A DNA stretch of 25,220 nucleotides from an uncultured Ignavibacteria bacterium (GTDB lineage: Bacteria; Bacteroidota; Ignavibacteria; Ignavibacteriales; Melioribacteraceae), in NCBI GenBank assembly GCA_937930275.1, contig CALGLM010000373.1, positions 1 to 25,220 on the forward strand. Direction: 5' to 3'. Below the pieces are notes generated by a model, which was not told the DNA's origin, searched no databases, and saw only the letters and a program-made list of their open reading frames with translations. Position numbers and translations under genes: made by a program. Of this stretch, positions 13,790 to 22,356 are shown one piece after another (position 1 is the stretch's first letter; each line of letters starts with the position of its first letter).

Positions 13790-15793
13790 CTAATTATATG
13801 CATATCCTATAGAAAGCATAATTGTTCTTTGGGATTGACGATATCTGCTAACATCTCGGTTAGATGTATGGTAATACTCGGTATTAAATATATTTTTAAC
13901 AATTAACTGAATATCAAAACCGTTATAGTTTATAACAGATACCGTTCCGTGAAATATTAAATATGGGGAAATTTTGTAACTGTTTGTTGTTGCAATTAAA
14001 TTTGGGCTATTTCTTTCACCTGCAAAATCTGCTCTTAAATTTAATTTGAAGTAATTATTAATTAAATAAGTGATGTTAAAATTAGCGGTATGTTCACTTA
14101 TTTCCGGAACAATAATATTGTTTGCAAAATCACTTTTTGTGTAAGTATAATTAATTTCCGATTTAAAATATTTTGAGACATAGTTAATTATTATTTCTGC
14201 CCCTTTTGTATTTACTTCTCCGCTGTTAACCCACCTATAACCATTAGTGTAAATTTCTTTAGTTATTGCTTTTTCAAGCTTGTTTATATATCCTGTAATA
14301 TCAATTTTATAATTTGGCGATAAATATAGAGATATGCCTGCTTCAAGCGATTTCATTTTTTCTGGGACTAAATAAGAGTTACCGAGTCCGTCAGAATAAT
14401 CCCACGGCTTTGGGGCTCTAAATGCCTCGCCGTATGTTATACGTGCTATATTTTTGTTGAAATTATAACTTAAACCAACCCTCGGTGTAAAAACTTGGTT
14501 GTAAATGGTACTGTTATCATATCGAAAACCTCCCGATATAAACAAGCTATCTATAAGCACAAAACGTGGTTCCAAAAACATACTTACCAAAGTGTTATTT
14601 GCTTTAGGCGGCGTTTTTGGAGTAGGGGGCTCCGTAAATTGAGAATTACTATAAGATAAAGATGCATATTTTGATAACTTTTCGTACTCGTATGTTAAAC
14701 CGCCCGATATCGAAAATATTTTGTATGGTTTATAGTTAATTATAGTTTCAAAACCGGTTAAATTATTTGGTCTATAGTAACCAATCTGAGCAGTATCTGT
14801 AACAAAATAAATAGTGTTATCTAATACAGTGGTATTTCGATTATAAATAACCGAAGAGATATTAATTTCTTTTGAAAACTCGTGTTGGTATTTTAAGTAG
14901 TTGTTCACAAACCTAATATTCCACGATGTTCCGTAATCTTTAAAAATTGTTCCTACGGTTTTGTTTAATGTGGCGGTAGATGTTTCTTTTTGTAAAAAAT
15001 TAGTACCGAAAGTAAGAGAGTTGTATTGAATTTTGAAATCAAACGTATAATCTTTTTCGAAATTATCAATTTTATCAGACCAATTATAATCTCCTTCGGC
15101 ACTTTTTAAATCTGCCTTGTCCGATTTTTTTAGCATCCCCGAAAATAAAATGCCAAAATTTTTAGATTTGTTGGTGTATGAATAATTTAGTTCTGCTTTT
15201 GCAGTGTTATGCGTGCCCAAAAGCAAATTTGCTCTACTTCTGTTTTTTAAAGCGGTTTTAGTTATTATATTGATTATGCCCGATACTGCATTAGTACCGT
15301 ATGCAACCGAAGACGGACCGTACATTACTTCAATTCTATCAACATTAGTTAAATTATATTGACCCCCTCCGTAAAACCCGCCTGAGTTAAGTTCGTTAAT
15401 TTGAATTCCGTCAATTAATACCAAAGTTAAATTATTTTGATTAGGAATTCCCCTTTGAAAAATATAACTGTTTATACCTTGTATGTTGCGAAATTGAAAA
15501 CCGGGGAGAGTTGAAAGTGCTTCTTCTAAAGTTAAAAAACCGTTTTCCTTTATTTCTTCTGCCGTTATTATATGAACTGTTGAAGGTACTTCGTTTTTAT
15601 TTTCAGTAACTTTTGATGCAGAAGTAATTTTTATTTTAGTTAATTGATATAAGTCGAGATCGTATATATCAACACTATCGGGCTGTGCTAATATATTTAG
15701 AGTGGGGAATAAAATAAAAAACAATAAGTAAACATATTTGTTTAATTTATTGAATGCGTAATAAAAACTATATTTCCTCAATGCAACACCCAA
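13790..15793 (-). CDS. TonB-dependent outer-membrane receptor (BtuB/colicin I receptor-like)
   Basis: A 667-residue receptor that imports a scarce ligand (siderophore, cobalamin or similar) across the outer membrane using TonB energy. A signal peptide ends near 36 (LNILAQ). The plug domain (about 60-180) shows NEVPSTVHIITAEEIKENG, LVLIDGIQINE and VDRIEVMYGPSSVAYGTNAVSGIINIIT. The remainder is beta-barrel with alternating aromatic strands and the C-terminal block NIFNTEYYHTSNRDVSRYRQ. Size is that of a 22-strand BtuB-type receptor, without the N-terminal carboxypeptidase-like domain of SusC proteins. The last residues are GYAYN, not the usual terminal Phe or Trp. There is no ATG near the start: TTG at 15793 or TTG at 15781 are the options. 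No riboswitch or transporter partner is visible, so the ligand is unknown. Confidence 0.9.
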   Translation of the reverse strand: MGVALRKYSFYYAFNKLNKYVYLLFFILFPTLNILAQPDSVDIYDLDLYQLTKIKITSASKVTENKNEVPSTVHIITAEEIKENGFLTLEEALSTLPGFQFRNIQGINSYIFQRGIPNQNNLTLVLIDGIQINELNSGGFYGGGQYNLTNVDRIEVMYGPSSVAYGTNAVSGIINIITKTALKNRSRANLLLGTHNTAKAELNYSYTNKSKNFGILFSGMLKKSDKADLKSAEGDYNWSDKIDNFEKDYTFDFKIQYNSLTFGTNFLQKETSTATLNKTVGTIFKDYGTSWNIRFVNNYLKYQHEFSKEINISSVIYNRNTTVLDNTIYFVTDTAQIGYYRPNNLTGFETIINYKPYKIFSISGGLTYEYEKLSKYASLSYSNSQFTEPPTPKTPPKANNTLVSMFLEPRFVLIDSLFISGGFRYDNSTIYNQVFTPRVGLSYNFNKNIARITYGEAFRAPKPWDYSDGLGNSYLVPEKMKSLEAGISLYLSPNYKIDITGYINKLEKAITKEIYTNGYRWVNSGEVNTKGAEIIINYVSKYFKSEINYTYTKSDFANNIIVPEISEHTANFNITYLINNYFKLNLRADFAGERNSPNLIATTNSYKISPYLIFHGTVSVINYNGFDIQLIVKNIFNTEYYHTSNRDVSRYRQSQRTIMLSIGYAYN

Positions 15794-16006
15794 ATGTTTT
15801 AAATAACTTGTTTAAGTATTTCTAAAAAATATAACCTGAGTATTAATACATTTAGAATTTATTAATTTTTTTTAAATAATCAAAATTAAATGTTTGTTTT
15901 TATGAAAAAAGATTCAACATTGCAAAAATAGTGTACAGGTATATAATAAACCTTTTTGTGCTATGCAAAAATACAATTTATAAGTTTTTATTATTTTACT
16001 GCAAAA

Positions 16007-16783
16007 TTATTTTTTTGCTTTTAACTTTCCGGCAAGTCCTTCAAATGCCGTTAATTCGGCATCAATTGATCCGATAATAATTTTTGTTTTTACTTTTACG
16101 GGCACTTTAAGGTCATCATCCGTAAGCCAAACAAGAATAGTACCTTCACTTTTAAATAATCCGCCTTCCGTAACCAAAGGTTCGACAATTACACAATCAA
16201 AAGTTCCGGCAGTAACGCTAACTCTTTCTTTACCGTGATATACTACATCCAAAGGATATACTTTATTTTTGTAAAAATTTTCCAAATGGAATTTGTCGCC
16301 TTTTTTTAATTTTGAATAATCGAAAGTACGAGCCAAATAAAATGCCGAAACAATATCGTTTACATATAAAGGAATTTGATACTCGCCTTCGCTCGTTTTA
16401 GCTTTTCCCTTTCTGTGGTCAAAAAAAGCCGAAAAGTCTCGTGAATATCCTCCTTCTCTAATGTGCTGTTCAAATCTCCAAGGAAAAAGTCCTTCTACAT
16501 CCAGATAAGTTTCGTATCTATCACGTACTTTATAAAATGAATCGAAGGTAGGAACTGTATTAACCGAAAATGTAACATGGAAAGCGTCACGCCCTGATAT
16601 TTTTTTAATCTTGGGAATTTGCATTACTGCTACTCCGGCTGTAACAAATCCGTATTTTACATCAAAAGTAAGTTTCTCACCTTCTTTAAAAGCTTTATTT
16701 TCGATTTTACGAAAAGTAGTTTGCTGAGCAAATAAATTAAGCAAGGCTACAAAAAATACAATTATCGTAATACTCTTTTTCAT
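16007..16783 (-). CDS. DUF3108 exported protein
   Basis: A 258-residue protein with a signal peptide (1-19, ending LLNLFAQ). The DUF3108 fold is recognised from KAFKEGEKLTFDVKYGFVTAG (31-51, split by conserved G), PTFDSFYKVRDRYETYLD (about 86-103), FPWRFEQHIREGGY, and late DVVYHGKERVSVTAGTFDCVIVEP plus ILVWLTDDDLKVPVKVK. The family is periplasmic and common in Bacteroidota and Proteobacteria, but its function is not established. Its ATG overlaps the end of the glycosyltransferase gene by 4 bases and is preceded by GAGAGGA, so translation is likely coupled. It is the last gene of the TPR-glycosylase-GT9 operon. Confidence 0.88.
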   Translation of the reverse strand: MKKSITIIVFFVALLNLFAQQTTFRKIENKAFKEGEKLTFDVKYGFVTAGVAVMQIPKIKKISGRDAFHVTFSVNTVPTFDSFYKVRDRYETYLDVEGLFPWRFEQHIREGGYSRDFSAFFDHRKGKAKTSEGEYQIPLYVNDIVSAFYLARTFDYSKLKKGDKFHLENFYKNKVYPLDVVYHGKERVSVTAGTFDCVIVEPLVTEGGLFKSEGTILVWLTDDDLKVPVKVKTKIIIGSIDAELTAFEGLAGKLKAKK

Positions 16784-17805
16784 AATTCCTCTCCGGAATA
16801 AAAAATTTTATTAATTGTTTTAAATACTTTCTTAACATCAATTGAATTCATGCAATTTAAGCTTTCGCATTGTTTTCTGTTACACTCCTTGCAATCAATT
16901 TCAGGTTCAAAAATGAACCTCTTGTTACTATAAGGACCCCATCTTTTTGCACTGCACTCGTTAAATTTGGGATAAAATCCGATTGTAAATATATTAAGTG
17001 CAGCAGCTAAGTGAATTGGTCCGGTCGAATTTGCAATTAGCACGTCTGCTTTGCTTATTAAAGCAACAAGTTCGCTTAAATTAAATCTATCACTAAAGTT
17101 AAGAACATTATTACTTATCGTTAGTTTGTTGCAAAGTTCTTTTTCGGCTTTGCTTCCCGTAAGTATAATATTAAATTGCAAACTTTGTGCCAAAATAGTA
17201 ATTAACTCCAAAATCTTGTTAAAAGGGAGGTCAATAGCGCTTCCGCCGCTTCCCGGGTGCAAAATAATGGTCGGTTTTCCGTTATTTAGACTATATTTAT
17301 TAAATATCTCGTCAATTAGTGTTAAATCAGATTGCTTTGGGTGTATATTAAAATCTACACTATCATAATTCGGATGTGTACTTATTCCTAACATACTAAT
17401 CAAGTTAAAATTATATTCAAGTTCGTGTTTGTCACCGCTTTTTCGGTGTTCAAATATTTTTTTATTAAATAAAAATGAATACCATCTATATCCGGTCCCT
17501 ATCCTGTTTTTTATACCGGCTAAAAACGTACCCCAAGCAAATTTTGCCCTTGGGTAAACGTGTAAAACCGAGTCGAATTTTTCTGTTAATAAAAATTTTA
17601 ATATTTGAAAAAAGGATAGACTATCTGCGGCAATTACTTTATCCACAAAATTATTTAATTCAACTAATGATTTTGTGTAGTTATTAACTAAAAAACAAAT
17701 AGTGCAATTGGGCTTGTTTTTTTTTATTTCCGCAGCTAAGGGTAGCGTTAAAGTAAGGTCTCCGATTCTGTCGGTTCTAATTATTAGTATTTTTTCATTT
17801 TTCAT
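16780..17805 (-). CDS. Glycosyltransferase family 9 (heptosyltransferase-like)
   Basis: A 341-residue GT-B enzyme of the ADP-heptose:LPS heptosyltransferase family, expected at the inner face of the cytoplasmic membrane in core-oligosaccharide assembly. The N-terminal domain starts with ILIIRTDRIGDLTLTLPLA (6-24), the family's acceptor-side motif with the basic and acidic catalytic neighbourhood. The C-terminal donor domain has IILHPGSGGSAIDLPF and the sugar-nucleotide signature ISKADVLIANSTGPIHLAAAL. Five cysteines follow near the end (ECSAKRW and DCKECNRKQCESLNC), a pattern seen in many GT9 proteins. The donor sugar cannot be read from sequence. It overlaps the DNA glycosylase gene by 11 bases and DUF3108 by 4, so the three are one operon. 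Confidence 0.92.
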   Translation of the reverse strand: MKNEKILIIRTDRIGDLTLTLPLAAEIKKNKPNCTICFLVNNYTKSLVELNNFVDKVIAADSLSFFQILKFLLTEKFDSVLHVYPRAKFAWGTFLAGIKNRIGTGYRWYSFLFNKKIFEHRKSGDKHELEYNFNLISMLGISTHPNYDSVDFNIHPKQSDLTLIDEIFNKYSLNNGKPTIILHPGSGGSAIDLPFNKILELITILAQSLQFNIILTGSKAEKELCNKLTISNNVLNFSDRFNLSELVALISKADVLIANSTGPIHLAAALNIFTIGFYPKFNECSAKRWGPYSNKRFIFEPEIDCKECNRKQCESLNCMNSIDVKKVFKTINKIFYSGEEL

Positions 17806-18406
17806 TTCGAGATAAATATAAATTGTTTTTGATATAGAACCTTCGTTTTAATTCAACGGCTTTACTTATCCCAATTCTGGGTGATTCTCCAATCTCAAAA
17901 CTTGTTTTAACAATTGGTTCGGCAATTTTTATATCATTTGTTTGAAGATTTAGACCGTTAAATTGCTTATTTAAATTAAAAGCAATTGAAATTTTTCCGG
18001 GTCCGTTAAGTAAATTACGTTTTTCGTTATTTGTAATTACATTTTTTTTAAATCGTCTTAAAGCAAACGTTTCTATTCCGTTTAACGGCTCCATACTGCG
18101 TAAAAGTATTGCAGACCCTTCATTTAATTTTCCTGTTACAATGTTTGAGCAAAAGTACATTCCGTATGTAAAATAAACGTATAAAACTCCCCCTCCGTTA
18201 AACATCACTGCATTTTTATTCTTTTTCCCTCCAAACGAGTGACTTGCAGGGTCATCAAATGTATAAACTTCTAACTCGGTAATTTTACCTATTAACTGTT
18301 CATTGTTTTCTATTTTAATAAACAACATACCCAATAATTCCTTTGCAACCGTAAAAACGTCTCTTTCAAAAAATTGAACCGGTAAGTATTTGTAATCGCT
18401 TTGCAT
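17795..18406 (-). CDS. DNA-3-methyladenine glycosylase (AAG/MPG family)
   Basis: A 203-residue base-excision repair enzyme that removes alkylated and deaminated purines. The active-site block is ITELEVYTFDDPASHSFGG (42-60), where E44 aligns with the catalytic Glu of the human enzyme (ETEAY). VLYVYFTYGMYFCSNIVTG (75-93) is the other strong signature, with the Tyr that intercalates in the DNA groove. RNLLNGPGKISIAFN, in which L-x-GPGK-x-x-x-A is conserved, lies in the C-terminal half. The usual T-x-RN-x-x-MF before the second block reads KNKNAVMF, a change of one or two substrate-pocket residues. It is 7 bases after the TPR gene and overlaps GT9 by 11 bases. A repair enzyme inside an envelope operon is unexpected but may be only positional. 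Confidence 0.95.
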   Translation of the reverse strand: MQSDYKYLPVQFFERDVFTVAKELLGMLFIKIENNEQLIGKITELEVYTFDDPASHSFGGKKNKNAVMFNGGGVLYVYFTYGMYFCSNIVTGKLNEGSAILLRSMEPLNGIETFALRRFKKNVITNNEKRNLLNGPGKISIAFNLNKQFNGLNLQTNDIKIAEPIVKTSFEIGESPRIGISKAVELKRRFYIKNNLYLSRNEK

Positions 18407-18413
18407 TACAAAA

Positions 18414-19100
18414 CTAATTATTTTTAGCCATAATACTTTTAATTTCGGTAATTTTCTCTCTATAGATAATTTCTTTTTCGGGGTTTACGGTAATAAGCTT
18501 ACCGTACATCTCTAAAGCTTCATTAAAATTACCTTGAGCGAAATAAATTGAGGCAAGGGGTTCGCTAATAAGCTCTTTATTGTTAAAATTGATATTAATA
18601 TCTTCAAAATCATCTTCATCGTTTGAAGTAACGGGAGGAATTTTAGCGGTTTGAAGCTCCAAAGCAATCTGTTCCAGATTATCATCAACCGATTTTTCGG
18701 TATATAAATCAGTGTTTTCGTCTATTTCATCTTCCGAGATAAATAAATCATCATCCTCAAAATTGTTATTAATCGATTCCGAGAATTTTTGATTGTTGGA
18801 AATGATATTTTCAATTTTTGTATTATAATATTTTAACATTTCGGAAGAATTAAGAATTTTTCCGGCTGTAATAAAATGCTCTTTTGCTTTTTCATAATCG
18901 CCGTTAACCGTAAGCACTTTTCCCATAACAATATGACCGGTAGGGTAATCTGGGTAAAGTTCAAGCCCTTGTTTTAAAATTTCCAAAGCTTTTTTAATTT
19001 CTTTTTGTTCCAGATAGTAGTTTGCAACCGCAGCAAATAAAGGAGAATTCGGTTCAAACTCGTAGATTAATAATACTTTGTCAATTAGTTCTTTTGTCAT
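18414..19100 (-). CDS. Cytoplasmic TPR-repeat protein
   Basis: A 228-residue protein without a signal peptide. Three or so tetratricopeptide repeats sit at about 15-85 (YEFEPNSPLFAAVANYYLEQKEIKKALEILKQGLELYPDYPTGHIVMGKVLTVNGDYEKAKEHF, with A8, A20-type small residues). A further repeat is at about 185-218 (EPLASIYFAQGNFNEALEMYGKLITVNPE). Between them is an acidic linker (FEDDDLFISEDEIDENTDL and EDDFEDINI). Proteins of this shape act as protein-protein adaptors; the partner is not known. It begins 25 bases after a terminator hairpin that ends the upstream operon, and leads the glycosylase-GT9-DUF3108 operon. Confidence 0.82.
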   Translation of the reverse strand: MTKELIDKVLLIYEFEPNSPLFAAVANYYLEQKEIKKALEILKQGLELYPDYPTGHIVMGKVLTVNGDYEKAKEHFITAGKILNSSEMLKYYNTKIENIISNNQKFSESINNNFEDDDLFISEDEIDENTDLYTEKSVDDNLEQIALELQTAKIPPVTSNDEDDFEDININFNNKELISEPLASIYFAQGNFNEALEMYGKLITVNPEKEIIYREKITEIKSIMAKNN

Positions 19101-19121
19101 AGTAATAAATATTAATTAAAT

Positions 19122-19154
19122 AAAAAAAGTCTGCCATAAAAATCGGCAGACTTT
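19122..19154 (-). terminator. Intrinsic terminator after the GT2 gene
   Basis: On the minus strand, AAAGTCTGCC pairs perfectly with GGCAGACTTT (arms 19126-19135 and 19145-19154) over a 9-base loop and runs into TTTTTTTA (19128 to 19121). It lies 37 bases after the GT2 stop. The next gene (TPR, start 19100) begins only 25 bases past the stem. Confidence 0.92.
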
Positions 19155-19191
19155 AATATAAAATAAAATCTAATTAAAATCAAAAAACAAA

Positions 19192-20667
19192 TTAATTATT
19201 TGCTCGTTTTCGGGCTGCCAAATTATGTTTAATCGAAAGTCCGGCAATAGAAGCAAAACCAAAGAAGAACATTAATTGGAAAGGAATAGCTGCAATTTCC
19301 ATAAAGTAAATAGAAGCTCCTACACCAATTAAGCAGTAAACCGCTAAAATAGATTCAACAATGGTAGATGAGTCAATTTTCATTCCTTTAACGTATTTGT
19401 TTTTTGTAAATTTATCGTCTTTGTTCATAACTTTCATTTTAGGAGTACGAACAAATTCACTTTTTCTATCCATCAATCCTTCAAATACTGCGCGGCTGTT
19501 GTTAACTGCCAAGCCCATGCTGCCTGCCATAAATAGCGGGAATAGGGCGATTTTTTTCCTCCAATCTTGGTCAATATCTTTTTGAGCATAAAGATAAAAG
19601 ATAAATGAACTTATAAACCCAAGAACAAACACAGCCATCATATTAAAGAACGGATCGTAGGGTCCGGAGTTTTTGATAAAAATTAGAGGTACGTTTAATA
19701 TACCGGCTAATAATATAAACGGGAATGCAAAATTGTTAGTTAAATGGAAAGTTGATTGTAATTTAATTCTTAAAGGAATATCCGATTTCCAAACTAAAGG
19801 TAATATTTTTTTGCAGGTTTCTATAGCGCCTTTTGTCCAGCGAAACTGCTGAGCTTTAAGTGCATTCATTTCGGCAGGAAGTTCGCTTGGAGTAGTAATA
19901 TCACGCAAATAAATAAATTTCCAACCTTTTAATTGTGCTCTGTAGCTTAAATCCAAATCTTCTGTTAATGTATCGCTGTGCCAATTTCCGGCATCAAAAA
20001 TACACTCTTTGCGCCATACTCCGCCGGTACCGTTAAAGTTAATAAAAAAGCCGCTTCTGTTACGTACTGTTTGTTCGATAACAAAGTGACCGTTAAGAGC
20101 CAAAGCTTGAATTTTGGTAATTATCGAATAATCTTCATTCATGTGTTCCCAACGTGTTTGAACCAATCCGATATGTTCGTTTGAAAAGTAATTCATGGTT
20201 TTGCGCAAAAAGTCCGGATGGGGAACAAAATCTGCATCAAAAATTGCCACAAACTCACCTTTAGCAGTTTTTAATCCTTCTTTTAAGGCTCCGGCTTTGT
20301 ATCCTTCACGGTTTGGGCGTCTAACATGTTTAATATCAAAGCCTTCGGCTTGTTTTTGTCTAACTGTTTCGGCAACAATTTGTACCGTTTCGTCGGTAGA
20401 ATCATCCAAAACCTGAATTTCCAACTTATCTTTAGGATAATCTAATTCGCATATTGCGTTTATCAATCTATCTGCAACGTATAACTCGTTATATAACGGA
20501 AGTTGAATAGTAATCATTTTATCTTCTTCAACTTTGTCACCGGCTTTAGGTTCGTTTTTTAAATATTTGTTATGATAATAAATCATAATAAAACCGTGAC
20601 TTGCAAAAACAAGTATTATTAGTAACGTAACTATATATACTATTAATACTATTTGGTCAATAGCCAT
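19192..20667 (-). CDS. Membrane glycosyltransferase family 2 (cellulose synthase/mannan synthase-like)
   Basis: A 491-residue processive-type GT2. An N-terminal membrane helix (5-31) leads into the GT-A catalytic domain: PLYNE (57-61), VLDDSTDET (87-94), IFDADFVPHPDF (142-153, the metal-binding D-x-D), TEDLDLS (236-242, catalytic TED) and QQFRWTKG (274-281, the Q-x-x-RW signature). Several membrane helices follow from about 300 to 480. This is the set of motifs found in bacterial beta-mannan and cellulose-like synthases, and in glucosyltransferases of this phylum that make glycolipids. The product cannot be read. There is no PilZ domain. It lies 23 bases downstream of lptE, which favours a role in lipid or surface-glycan export. 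AAGGTG precedes the ATG. Confidence 0.93.
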   Translation of the reverse strand: MAIDQIVLIVYIVTLLIILVFASHGFIMIYYHNKYLKNEPKAGDKVEEDKMITIQLPLYNELYVADRLINAICELDYPKDKLEIQVLDDSTDETVQIVAETVRQKQAEGFDIKHVRRPNREGYKAGALKEGLKTAKGEFVAIFDADFVPHPDFLRKTMNYFSNEHIGLVQTRWEHMNEDYSIITKIQALALNGHFVIEQTVRNRSGFFINFNGTGGVWRKECIFDAGNWHSDTLTEDLDLSYRAQLKGWKFIYLRDITTPSELPAEMNALKAQQFRWTKGAIETCKKILPLVWKSDIPLRIKLQSTFHLTNNFAFPFILLAGILNVPLIFIKNSGPYDPFFNMMAVFVLGFISSFIFYLYAQKDIDQDWRKKIALFPLFMAGSMGLAVNNSRAVFEGLMDRKSEFVRTPKMKVMNKDDKFTKNKYVKGMKIDSSTIVESILAVYCLIGVGASIYFMEIAAIPFQLMFFFGFASIAGLSIKHNLAARKRANN

Positions 20668-20690
20668 TTTAACACCTTACTGTTATTATT

Positions 20691-21218
20691 TTACCAATTT
20701 GAAACTACGTTAATTAAAATATCTTCCGATATTTTTTCAATTGTATCGTCAATCGCTTTTTTACGCGTAACCGTTATATCACCTTCGGTGCTGTAATTTG
20801 CATAATCCGAAAAGTTTTTATCAATTATTGTCACTTTTTTTACAAGGTCTCTGTACAAAACTTTAACATTTAATGTTATACGTCTGTAGGTAACTTGTTC
20901 ACCTCCCGAAACAACCGCCGGACCGTCACTTAAAGCTACAATAGTGCACTCTAACAATGCATCACAGTTGGCTTTAGGTACAACTCGTAATTGGTTGTCC
21001 TCTACAAATTTTCTTGTTAATACGTTAGTGAATTTCTCTCTTAATTCAGGTTCTCCTCCTCCGGTGTTGTCCTTAAAAAGCGGTATTGCTATGCTTTTTA
21101 GATGTTCCGGAATAGAAGCCCCCGTAAAAGAGTATGAACAGGCTGTAAAAGAACAAATCAAAAAAAATACAAGATTTAAATATAATACTTTTTTTACTTT
21201 ATTGTAAGTCATATTCAC
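20691..21218 (-). CDS. lptE: LptE-family LPS-assembly lipoprotein
   Basis: A 175-residue lipoprotein. The signal peptide ends in a lipobox at FTAC (C27 of the longer form), followed by SYSFTGASIPEHLKSIAIPLFKDNTG, the conserved opening of LptE. LREKFTNVLTRKFVEDNQLRVV and the strand with RRITLNVKVLYRDL are also typical of this compact fold. LptE plugs the LptD barrel that delivers LPS to the outer surface. GTG at 21218 gives MNMTYNK, and an internal ATG at 21212 gives MTYNK. AGGAAA at 4 or 10 bases could serve either. The start lies inside the end of the sigma-54 activator gene (20 or 14 bases of overlap), so translation is probably coupled. LptD itself is not in the window. Confidence 0.87.
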   Translation of the reverse strand: MNMTYNKVKKVLYLNLVFFLICSFTACSYSFTGASIPEHLKSIAIPLFKDNTGGGEPELREKFTNVLTRKFVEDNQLRVVPKANCDALLECTIVALSDGPAVVSGGEQVTYRRITLNVKVLYRDLVKKVTIIDKNFSDYANYSTEGDITVTRKKAIDDTIEKISEDILINVVSNW

Positions 21219-22308
21219 GTAATTTCCTATATAGCGTTCTCTCGCTTAACTTTAATAACTGAGCAGCTTTACGCTTATTTCCGTTTGTAAAATTTAATGC
21301 TTTAATAATTGCATCTTTTTCAAGTTCGCTAATCGGAATTATCTCGTTTATTCTTACGGGCGATAAATCCGGTTCGTGCCTACCGTTATTGTTATATGCA
21401 ATTTGTTTTAATTCAAGCAAATCTTTTTTTATTTCAATTAATGCTCTATAAATTATTTCTCTATCAATATTTTCGGAAGGTTTATTGATATATACAGGTA
21501 AATTTTTAGATTCTTCTTCTACTTTTATAGGAGTTAATATATTGGCAAACGCTATTTCGTCTAAAGTGTTTCCGTTATTTAATGCGCAAGCCGTTTCAAT
21601 TACGTTTTTTAATTCACGTATATTTCCGGGCCATGGGTAATTCATCAATAATGAAATAGCTTCAATGGTTAAAACCGGTTCTTCAATTCCGTTGTTTTTT
21701 GCAAAATTTTTTAAAAAATACTTTGCCAATAAAGGGATATCTTCTTTTCTTTGCCTTAGTGAAGGAATAAATAAAGTAACGGCTTTTAACCTAAAGTATA
21801 AGTCATTCCTAAACCTTTTGGCTTCAACTTCTTTTTGTAAGTCCTTATTTGCAGCCGCAACAATACGAACGTCAACTTTAGTAACCGATTCGCTTCCAAT
21901 ACGCATAAATTCTTTGGTTTCTAAAACGCGTAAAAGTTTTACTTGTGTTGTTAAAGGCATCTCGGCAATTTCGTCTAAAAAAAGAGTTCCGCCGTCTGCT
22001 ATTTCAAAGTAACCTTTTCTATCATCTATTGCACCGGTAAACGAACCCTTTTTATGCCCAAATAATTCGCTTTCAAGTAAACTTTCGGGTATTGCTCCGC
22101 AATTTACGTTTACAAGTTTTTTATCTGCTCTTCTTCCCGTGTAGTGAATAGCTTTTGCAAATACTTCTTTACCTACTCCGCTTTCTCCCTGAATAAGTAC
22201 GGATATATCTGACTGGGCAATTTGAAGTACAATATCCACTAAGTCGTTTATTTCTTTTGACTTACCGATTATTCCTAATTTGTTTTTTACTTCGTCCCTG
22301 GTCATCAT
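21199..22308 (-). CDS. Sigma-54-dependent transcriptional activator without a sensor domain
   Basis: A 369-residue bacterial enhancer-binding protein. The AAA+ domain has GESGVGKE (41-48, Walker A), GSFTGA (88-93, the sigma-54 contact loop, with Ser for the usual Ala) and GGTLFLDE (106-113, Walker B). RNDLYFRL and R-fingers lie further on in the usual order. The C-terminal Fis-type helix-turn-helix is NKRKAAQLLKLSERTLYRKLREYDL (from about 344, key residues A347, L350 and R355). Only about 11 residues precede the AAA+ domain, so there is no receiver, GAF or PAS domain. Activity must be set by expression level or a partner protein. Its end overlaps lptE. It opens DNA for RpoN polymerase at targets not identifiable here. 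Confidence 0.95.
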   Translation of the reverse strand: MMTRDEVKNKLGIIGKSKEINDLVDIVLQIAQSDISVLIQGESGVGKEVFAKAIHYTGRRADKKLVNVNCGAIPESLLESELFGHKKGSFTGAIDDRKGYFEIADGGTLFLDEIAEMPLTTQVKLLRVLETKEFMRIGSESVTKVDVRIVAAANKDLQKEVEAKRFRNDLYFRLKAVTLFIPSLRQRKEDIPLLAKYFLKNFAKNNGIEEPVLTIEAISLLMNYPWPGNIRELKNVIETACALNNGNTLDEIAFANILTPIKVEEESKNLPVYINKPSENIDREIIYRALIEIKKDLLELKQIAYNNNGRHEPDLSPVRINEIIPISELEKDAIIKALNFTNGNKRKAAQLLKLSERTLYRKLREYDLQ

Positions 22309-22356
22309 ATTAATTTAAATTTAAACTTTAAATGTACTTTATTTTTTCTCTAAAAA

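Noticed and set aside
13709..13906. A 65-codon plus-strand frame beside the TonB receptor end
   Set aside because: Half of it is antisense to the receptor and the rest lies in the inverted-repeat segment. There is no ribosome binding site or recognisable domain.
15794..16006. Cobalamin riboswitch upstream of the TonB receptor
   Set aside because: No B12-box-like sequence or multistem leader in the 213-base AT-rich gap. Nothing else is recognisable in it.
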